Assembly (NCBI RefSeq): GCF_011758765.1
Contig: NZ_JAANOU010000001.1
Span: 5,022,001-5,086,000, forward strand
DNA: 64,000 nt
Direction of reading: 5' to 3'
From: Amycolatopsis viridis
GTDB taxonomy: Bacteria > Actinomycetota > Actinomycetes > Mycobacteriales > Pseudonocardiaceae
The notes beneath the pieces were generated by a model. It was not told where the DNA came from. It was given only the letters and a program-made list of their open reading frames with translations, and made no database searches. Within the stretch, counting starts at the first letter, position 1; each line of letters opens with the position of its first letter. The position numbers were made by a program, and so were the translations under genes. Below, one piece after another: positions 58,949 to 64,000 of this stretch.

Positions 58949-60751
58949 GTGCCCGAGCAGGCCAGCGCGACCCAGGGCGGACCGGTGACGAAGATCCTCG
59001 TCGCCAACCGGGGCGAAATCGCGGTCCGCGTCATCAGAGCGGCCAAGGACGCCGGGCTCGCGAGTGTCGCGGTCTACGCCGATCCCGACCGGGATGCGCC
59101 GCACGTCCAGCTCGCGGACGAGGCGTTCGCCCTCGGCGGCACCACAGCCGCCGAGAGCTACCTGGTCATCGACAAGCTCATCGACGTCGCGAAGCGGTCC
59201 GGCGCCGACTCCGTCCACCCCGGCTACGGCTTCCTCTCCGAGAACGCCGACTTCGCGCAGGCGGTCATCGACGCGGGCCTGACCTGGATCGGGCCGAGCC
59301 CGCAGGCCATCCGCGACCTCGGTGACAAGGTCACGGCGCGGCACATCGCGCTCAAGGCCGGTGCCCCTCTGGTCCCGGGCACCAAGGACCCCGTGGCGAA
59401 CGCGGACGAAATCGTCGCCTTCGCCGAGGAGCACGGCCTGCCGGTCGCCATCAAGGCCGCCTTCGGCGGTGGCGGCCGCGGCCTGAAGGTCGCGCGCACC
59501 AAGGAGGAGATCCCGGAGCTGTTCGAGTCGGCCACCCGTGAGGCGGTCGCCGCGTTCGGCCGGGGCGAGTGCTTCGTCGAGCGCTACCTGGACAAGCCGC
59601 GGCACGTCGAGGCCCAGGTGCTGGCCGACCTGCACGGCAACGTGGTGGTCGTCGGCACCCGTGACTGCTCGCTCCAGCGCCGTCACCAGAAGCTCGTCGA
59701 GGAGGCGCCCGCGCCGTTCCTGAACGACGAGCAGCGCCGCACCATCCACGAGTCGGCCAAGGCGATCTGCCGCGAGGCCGGCTACTCCGGCGCCGGCACC
59801 GTCGAATACCTGGTCGGCGTGGACGGCACCATCTCGTTCCTGGAGGTCAACACCCGTCTGCAGGTCGAGCACCCGGTGTCGGAGGAGACCGCGGGCGTCG
59901 ACCTGGTGCGCGAGATGTTCCGCATCGCCCAGGGCGAGAAGCTGCGGTTCACCGAGGACCCCACCCCGCGCGGCCACTCGATCGAGTTCCGCATCAACGG
60001 TGAGGACGCCGGCCGCAACTTCCTGCCGGCGCCGGGCACCGTCACCAAACTGGTCTTCCCCGAGGGCCCGGGTGTGCGGGTCGACTCCGGCGTGGTCACC
60101 GGCAGCGTCATCGGCGGCCAGTTCGACTCGATGCTCGCCAAGGTCATCGTCACCGGCACCGACCGGCAGAACGCGCTGGAGCGCAGCCGCCGCGCGCTGG
60201 ACGAGATGGTCGTCGAGGGCATGGCGACGGTTCTGCCGTTCCACCGCGTCGTCGTGCGCGACCCGGCGTTCGTCGGCGACGAGGACGGGTTCTCCGTGCA
60301 CACCCGGTGGATCGAAACCGAGTTCGACAACCAGATCGAGCCGTTCACCGCGGCGGCGGAGGCCGAGGACGAGGCCGAGCCGCGGCAGACGGTGGTCGTC
60401 GAGGTCGGCGGCCGCCGGCTGGAGGTCTCGCTGCCGGGCGACCTCGCGCTCAGCGGTGGCGGTGGCGGCAAGGGCAACGGCGGCGCCAAGGGCAAGCCGC
60501 GCAAGCGGGGCGGCGGCACGAAGTCGGCGGTCAGCGGCGACGCCGTGACGGCGCCGATGCAGGGCACCATCGTCAAGATCGCGGTCGAGGACGGCCAGCA
60601 GGTCGAGGCGGGCGAACTGCTCGTCGTGCTCGAGGCGATGAAGATGGAAAACCCGGTCACTGCCCACAAGTCGGGCACGGTCACCGGACTTTCCGTCGAG
60701 GTGGGCACCGCCGTGACGCAAGGCGCTTCCCTGCTCGAAATCAAGGACTAA
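58949..60751 (+). CDS. accA3: Acyl-CoA carboxylase alpha subunit (biotin carboxylase and carrier)
   Basis: A 600-residue fusion of biotin carboxylase and biotin carrier. [18 protein letters not shown] opens the domain; [14 protein letters not shown] is the ATP glycine loop; [17 protein letters not shown] carries active-site residues. The carrier EAMKMENPV holds the biotinyl-lysine at Lys565 near the C-terminus, to be modified by BirA. It supplies carboxybiotin to AccD5 and other beta subunits. GGAGGT lies 6 nt before the GTG. A Gly/Lys-rich linker joins the two parts. It keeps the position of Rv3285. Confidence 0.95.
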   Translation: MPEQASATQGGPVTKILVANRGEIAVRVIRAAKDAGLASVAVYADPDRDAPHVQLADEAFALGGTTAAESYLVIDKLIDVAKRSGADSVHPGYGFLSENADFAQAVIDAGLTWIGPSPQAIRDLGDKVTARHIALKAGAPLVPGTKDPVANADEIVAFAEEHGLPVAIKAAFGGGGRGLKVARTKEEIPELFESATREAVAAFGRGECFVERYLDKPRHVEAQVLADLHGNVVVVGTRDCSLQRRHQKLVEEAPAPFLNDEQRRTIHESAKAICREAGYSGAGTVEYLVGVDGTISFLEVNTRLQVEHPVSEETAGVDLVREMFRIAQGEKLRFTEDPTPRGHSIEFRINGEDAGRNFLPAPGTVTKLVFPEGPGVRVDSGVVTGSVIGGQFDSMLAKVIVTGTDRQNALERSRRALDEMVVEGMATVLPFHRVVVRDPAFVGDEDGFSVHTRWIETEFDNQIEPFTAAAEAEDEAEPRQTVVVEVGGRRLEVSLPGDLALSGGGGGKGNGGAKGKPRKRGGGTKSAVSGDAVTAPMQGTIVKIAVEDGQQVEAGELLVVLEAMKMENPVTAHKSGTVTGLSVEVGTAVTQGASLLEIKD

Positions 60752-60760
60752 CCTGGCGGT

Positions 60761-61255
60761 GTGACCGAGGTTCCCTCACCCGATCTGCGCATCGGGGACC
60801 ACGACCGGGAGTCCGCGCTGAAGGCGCTCGGCGAGCACCTGAGCGCCGGGCGTCTCGACCTCGACGAGTACGGCGACCGTTCGGCGAAGGTCACCGCCGC
60901 CCGCACGCGGCGGGACCTCGCCGGGCTGTTCGCCGACCTGCCCGAACCGCACCCGGTGTTCGAAACCCCGGTGCAGTCGGCGGCGGCTCCCGTCGCTCCC
61001 GTCGTGACGAAGCCGGACCAGCCAGTGCAGTGGTCCGACCGGCCGCTGCCGCAGCGGGTGGCGGCCGCCGCCGTGCCGTTCCTGTGGGTGGCGGCGGTCG
61101 TGTTGTTCTTCGTCGTCGGCGGCTGGTGGTGGTTCGCCCTGCCGTTCGTGTTCACCGCCGCCGGCAGCGCGTTCTGGGGCAAGGACTGGGAACGGGACCG
61201 GCAGGCCGCCTACGACCGGCGCAGCTACCGCCGGGACCGGTGGGACCGGCGATGA
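60761..61255 (+). CDS. DUF1707 membrane protein
   Basis: A 164-residue protein. DLRIGDHDRESALKALGEHLSAGRLDLDEYGDR is (in parts) the DUF1707 domain, a small SHOCT-like unit of actinobacteria with a conserved RIGDxxR and GRLxxxE core. Two membrane helices follow (WVAAVVLFFVVGGWWWFALPF). The C-terminus is strongly basic (RRSYRRDRWDRR). It lies 9 nt after accA3 and overlaps the next DUF1707 gene (ATGA). Possibly an adaptor for membrane complexes; role unknown. Confidence 0.8.
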   Translation: MTEVPSPDLRIGDHDRESALKALGEHLSAGRLDLDEYGDRSAKVTAARTRRDLAGLFADLPEPHPVFETPVQSAAAPVAPVVTKPDQPVQWSDRPLPQRVAAAAVPFLWVAAVVLFFVVGGWWWFALPFVFTAAGSAFWGKDWERDRQAAYDRRSYRRDRWDRR

Positions 61256-61614
61256 CGGACCGGCCGGATCTGCGGCTGTCCGACGCCGAACGGACGGAGG
61301 CGATGGACGCCCTGTCCGAGCACGTCCGCACCGGCCGGCTGGACATCGACGAGTTCGGCATCCGGTCGGCGAAGGTGGCGGCCGCCCGGACCCGGGCGGA
61401 CCTGGTGCCGCTGTTCACCGACCTGCCCGCGCCGCGGCCGCGTGTGCTCGACGTCGAGCCGGTCCCGGCTCCCCCGCCCGCGCGCAAGCTCGGGATGGGT
61501 CTTCTCCCGCTGCTGATCGTCGCGGCCGTGGCGTTGTTCGTGCTGACACGGGGGATGTGGCTGGTCTTCCTGATCCCGGTGGTCGCCGGAGCGGCCCTGA
61601 CCTGGCGCCGCTAA
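61252..61614 (+). CDS. DUF1707 membrane protein, second copy
   Basis: A 120-residue paralogue of the gene before it: DLRLSDAERTEAMDALSEH and GRLDIDEFGIRSAKVAAAR, then two short hydrophobic helices (LLPLLIVAAVALFVL, MWLVFLIPVVAGAAL). The ATG overlaps the TGA of the first copy. A short duplication unit; the pair accompanies accA3 and runs into the second 21-bp repeat array. Confidence 0.8.
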   Translation: MTDRPDLRLSDAERTEAMDALSEHVRTGRLDIDEFGIRSAKVAAARTRADLVPLFTDLPAPRPRVLDVEPVPAPPPARKLGMGLLPLLIVAAVALFVLTRGMWLVFLIPVVAGAALTWRR

Positions 61615-61630
61615 GACCCCGGCACCCGCG

Positions 61631-61670
61631 AAGCAGCAAACACAGCGCCACAAGCAGCAAACACAGCGCC
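61631..61670. repeat. Inverted copies of the 21-bp unit before array 2
   Basis: AAGCAGCAAACACAGCGCC occurs twice (61631-61649 and 61652-61670) with the same 21-bp period. Its reverse complement, GGCGCTGTGTTTGCTGCTT, resembles the array unit, so these look like two diverged units in the opposite orientation placed head to head with array 2. Confidence 0.7.
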
Positions 61671-62026
61671 GCGCCGTGTTCGCCACCCCCGGCAGCGTGT
61701 TGGCCACTCGCGGCGCCGTGTTCGCCACTCCCGGCGCCGTGTTCACCACACCGGGCGCCGCGTTCGCCGCTCCCGGCGCCGTGTTCACCACACCGGGCGC
61801 CGCGTTCGCCACTCGCGGCGGCGTGTTCGCCACTCCGGGCGCCGTGTTGGCCGCTCCCGGCGGCGTGTTCGCCACCCCCGGCGGCGTGTTCGCCACCCCC
61901 GGCGGCGTGTTCGCCACCCCGGCGGCGTGTTCGCCACCCCGGGCGCCGTGTTGGCCACTCCCGGCAGGGTGTTGGCCGTTTCGGGCGGCGTGTTCGCCGC
62001 TCCAGGCGGTGGGTTGGCGCTCACGG
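61671..62026. repeat. Tandem array of about seventeen 21-bp units (array 2)
   Basis: Sixteen clear and one degenerate (62006-62026) copies of the unit GCGSCGTGTTCGCCACTCCSG (ambiguity codes) follow one another. The unit at 61902-61921 has only 20 bp, so any frame across the array is broken there. This, and the lack of ribosome sites, argues that the array is not translated. Some units can form GGCG-TGTT-CGCC hairpins. The unit is the same as in array 1 at 11590-11778, 50 kb away. It fills most of a 582-bp gap between the second DUF1707 gene and the adenylate-forming fragment. Confidence 0.9.
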
Positions 62027-62196
62027 GACAAGGCCGGCGCCCGGGAGCCGCGGCCAGGCCCTCAGGCTGGTGGCGCGCCGCCAATAGGCGGGTGTGGCCC
62101 AGTCCTCTTGTGCTGGCCGACACAAATCCTCGCGCACCTCGGTGACCTTGTGGTGATCTGGATTGAGATTCCGATTCAGCGCTGAACGGGGGGACC
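62027..62196. other. Promoter-side region of the adenylate-forming fragment
   Basis: The rest of the gap after array 2 turns AT-richer towards 62196. It holds the inverted repeat TTGTG (62108-62112) and CACAA (62121-62125) with an 8-nt spacer, a possible operator, and a GGGGGG ribosome site directly before the GTG at 62197. No gene was recognised. Confidence 0.45.
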
Positions 62197-62835
62197 GTGG
62201 GCGAGTCCAGCGTCTTTCTGACCCGCATCCTCGACGTGCTGTTAGATGGCGGCGACCAGGTCGCTTTTGCCCATCGTAGCCGGTCGACGACGTATCGGGA
62301 GACCTTCGACACATTGCGGCGGCTGCATGCGACCCTGAAATCGGAGGGGATCGCGCCCGGGCAGCTCGTCGCCATTACCGGAGAAAATGCGCCGGAAACA
62401 ATTCTTCTGCAGTTCGCTTCCCAGTTGCTCGGCGCTCGGGTGGTGCATGTGGACGGTGCGCGCACCGATCTGGTGGAGCTGCTCGAAGTGGACCACGTGC
62501 TGACGACGGATCCGCAGGGCCCGCCGGTGACCTCGCGCGTCGCCCGCGGCCCGCGCCGGAACGAGGACGCCCCGTTGCCGCGCGCGATCGAGACGATGTT
62601 CTCCGGTGACGGCACGAACCTGGTCTGCTACCGGGACGTGTACGAGGACATGGCCCGCTCGACGCAGCCCCACCCCGACGGCCCGCAGCGGGTGCTGCTG
62701 ATAGCGCCCCTGTCTCACCCGATCGGCAACCGCCTGGCGTGCAAGGCGCTGCTGGCCGGTGACACCGTGGTGCTGCACGAACGCACCGCGGGCACCGGCA
62801 GCTTCGCGGCGGCCAACCTCGTCGGCGAAGCCTGA
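62197..62835 (+). CDS. Truncated adenylate-forming (AMP-binding) protein
   Basis: A 212-residue protein that resembles only the N-terminal part of acyl-AMP ligases: VLLDGGDQVAFAHRSRSTTY, EGIAPGQLVAITGENAPETILLQ in part, LLGARVVHVDG, and later RVLLIAPLSHPIGNRLACKALLAGDTVVLHE. The place of the P-loop reads MFSGDGTNLVCYRD, so ATP binding is doubtful, and the second half of the usual 500-residue protein is missing. The first third is AT-richer than its neighbours. It is a remnant or a specialised non-catalytic form, comparable to the TIGR03089 protein in this window. A terminator hairpin follows. Confidence 0.7.
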   Translation: MGESSVFLTRILDVLLDGGDQVAFAHRSRSTTYRETFDTLRRLHATLKSEGIAPGQLVAITGENAPETILLQFASQLLGARVVHVDGARTDLVELLEVDHVLTTDPQGPPVTSRVARGPRRNEDAPLPRAIETMFSGDGTNLVCYRDVYEDMARSTQPHPDGPQRVLLIAPLSHPIGNRLACKALLAGDTVVLHERTAGTGSFAAANLVGEA

Positions 62836-62839
62836 GCGA

Positions 62840-62874
62840 GCGGGTGGTGGCGCCCGGTCGGCACCACCACCCGC
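62840..62874. terminator. Bidirectional stem-loop terminator
   Basis: Perfect 11-bp arms GCGGGTGGTGG (62840-62850) and CCACCACCCGC (62864-62874) with a 13-nt loop, between the convergent adenylate-forming fragment and glpD. Confidence 0.75.
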
Positions 62875-62881
62875 CAGCCGG

Positions 62882-64000
62882 TCAGCCCACCGGAGCCGTC
62901 AGCCGTGCCCGCGCCTCGGGCGCGCTGGAGCGCCGCTCGTCGGCCGCCTCGTCGCTGGGCTGGGACTGCGAATCCCGCTCCGCCGCCACCCGTGCGGTGT
63001 ACACCTCGACCTCGTGCCGGATCGTGTCCTCGGACCAGCCCAGCGTGTCCGCCACCATGCGCGCCACCGCCTCGGCGCAGTCCACGCCGCGGTGCGGGTA
63101 CTCGATGGAGATGCGCGTGCGCCGGGCGAGGATGTCCTCCAGGTGCAGCGCGCCCTCGTGGCTGGCGGCATACACGGCCTCGACCCCGAGGTAGTCCGGC
63201 GCGTGCTCGATCGGGCGCAGCAGCTCGGGCCGGTCGTCGCCCAGCGCCAGCACCTCGTGCACCAGCGAGCCGTACCGGTCGAGCAGGTGCCGGACGCGGT
63301 ACGGGTGCAGGCCGTGCTGGGTGGCCAGGTGGTCGGCCTGGTTGACCAGCGCGTGGTAGCCGTCGGCGCCGAGCAGCGGCACCTTGTCGGTGATGGAGGG
63401 TTGCAGCCGTCCCGGCAGGTCGGGCGCGGCCGCGTCCACCGCATCGGCCGCCATCACCCGGTAGGTGGTGTACTTGCCGCCCGCGATCGCGACCAGGCCC
63501 GGCGCCACCCGCGCCACCGCGTGCTCCCGTGACAGCTTCGAGGTTTCCTCGCTCTCCCCGGCCAGCAACGGGCGCAGCCCGGCGTAGACGCCCTCGATGT
63601 CGTCGTGCGTGAGCGGTGTCGCGAGGACCTCGTTGACGTGCTCGAGGATGTAGTCGATGTCGTTCTTCGTGGCCGCCGGGTGCGCGAGGTCGAGGTTCCA
63701 GTCGGTGTCGGTGGTACCCACGATCCAGTGGTTGCGCCAGGGGATCACGAACAGCACGGACTTCTCGGTCCGCAGGATCAGCCCGGACTCGGACACGATG
63801 CGGTCGCGCGGCACCACGATGTGCACACCCTTGCTGGCGCGCACCCGGAACCGGCCGCGGCTGCCGGACAGCCGCTGCAGCTCGTCGGTCCACACCCCGG
63901 TGCAGTTGATGACCGCGTTGGCGTGGACCTCGGTCTCGCGCCCGTCCTCGACGTCACGCACCCGCACCCCGGAGATCCGGTCGGCCTCCCGCAGGAATCC
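62882..64000 (-). CDS. glpD: Glycerol-3-phosphate dehydrogenase, C-terminal part (5' end outside window)
   Basis: The frame is open to the window edge and encodes at least 372 residues. It matches the FAD-dependent aerobic enzyme that oxidises glycerol-3-phosphate to dihydroxyacetone phosphate and gives electrons to quinone. NAVINCTGVWTDELQ is the typical FAD-domain end, FVIPWRNHWIVGTTDTDW and YAGLRPLLAGESEETSKLSREH carry substrate-binding residues, and the helical GlpD C-terminal domain follows (VEAVYAASHEGALHLEDIL). The N-terminal FAD glycine loop lies outside the window. Confidence 0.92.
   Translation of the reverse strand, partial: GFLREADRISGVRVRDVEDGRETEVHANAVINCTGVWTDELQRLSGSRGRFRVRASKGVHIVVPRDRIVSESGLILRTEKSVLFVIPWRNHWIVGTTDTDWNLDLAHPAATKNDIDYILEHVNEVLATPLTHDDIEGVYAGLRPLLAGESEETSKLSREHAVARVAPGLVAIAGGKYTTYRVMAADAVDAAAPDLPGRLQPSITDKVPLLGADGYHALVNQADHLATQHGLHPYRVRHLLDRYGSLVHEVLALGDDRPELLRPIEHAPDYLGVEAVYAASHEGALHLEDILARRTRISIEYPHRGVDCAEAVARMVADTLGWSEDTIRHEVEVYTARVAAERDSQSQPSDEAADERRSSAPEARARLTAPVG

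Noticed and set aside
61225-62031. 268-codon minus-strand frame over array 2 and the second DUF1707 gene
   Set aside because: It runs antisense through a real gene and changes repeat phase at the 20-bp unit; the protein has no consistent character.

Overview
The window comes from a high-GC actinomycete, most probably a Pseudonocardiaceae member such as Amycolatopsis. I infer this from the codon bias, frequent GTG starts, F420 and mycobacterial-type cell-wall genes, and a backbone whose order matches, as I recall it, the Mycobacterium tuberculosis segment Rv3264c-Rv3285. That backbone runs: sugar-1-phosphate nucleotidyltransferase, WbbL rhamnosyltransferase, RmlD (with RmlB beside it), LytR-CpsA-Psr ligases, a TIGR03089 protein, FadE25, PurE/PurK, GtrA, a PH-domain protein, BirA, AccD5/AccE5, Maf and AccA3. 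It carries two linked themes: building and attaching the rhamnose-containing cell-wall linker, and biotin-dependent acyl-CoA carboxylation (BirA biotinylates AccA3, which works with AccD5 and AccE5).

Layout. 1-2.7 kb: Nudix remnant at the edge, a short GntR regulator, an AlkA-like glycosylase and a ManB-like nucleotidyltransferase. 3.1-17.2 kb: cell-wall glycan locus, in which five glycosyltransferases (one a GT2-GT4 fusion) and a DUF3800-like protein lie between wbbL and rmlD, followed by rmlD-rmlB, two LCP ligases and a TIGR03089 protein. 17.3-18.3 kb: a visibly AT-richer pair (DUF3558 lipoprotein and a helical partner). 18.4-24.1 kb: FadE25, an acyl-CoA ligase, a Tat-exported LLM oxidoreductase, PurE and PurK. 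24.1-30.4 kb: two GT87 membrane mannosyltransferase-like genes, a degenerate GGDEF protein, a one-polypeptide ECF sigma/zinc anti-sigma/membrane/surface protein, and GtrA. 30.4-33.9 kb: two-component system, HisN-like phosphatase and a DinB-fold protein. 33.9-36.8 kb: a four-gene operon (YbaB-like, WXG100-like, TNT-domain toxin, probable immunity protein). 37-39.6 kb: PH protein, BirA and an NlpC/P60 hydrolase. 39.7-49.9 kb: accessory stress and regulatory genes (FAD oxidoreductase with an ECF41 sigma factor, dehydrogenase with an MmyB-type regulator, peroxiredoxin-like protein with TetR, MFS pump, ArsR with SRPBCC, and a Tat-exported unknown). 50-51.9 kb: AccD5-AccE5. 51.9-56 kb: inserted MFS/GntR and PadR/MFS units, the last MFS gene being split by a single-base frameshift. 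56-61.6 kb: Maf, DAACS symporter, secreted unknown, AccA3 and two DUF1707 proteins. 61.6-64 kb: a long 21-bp repeat array, a truncated adenylate-forming protein, and the C-terminal part of GlpD at the edge.

The most unusual items are two separate intergenic arrays of the same 21-bp unit (11.6 kb and 61.7 kb), the TNT toxin/immunity operon, the sigma/anti-sigma/surface fusion, the split MFS gene, and several sharp palindromic operator candidates, one without an adjacent regulator. No tRNA, rRNA, CRISPR array, insertion sequence or prophage was seen.
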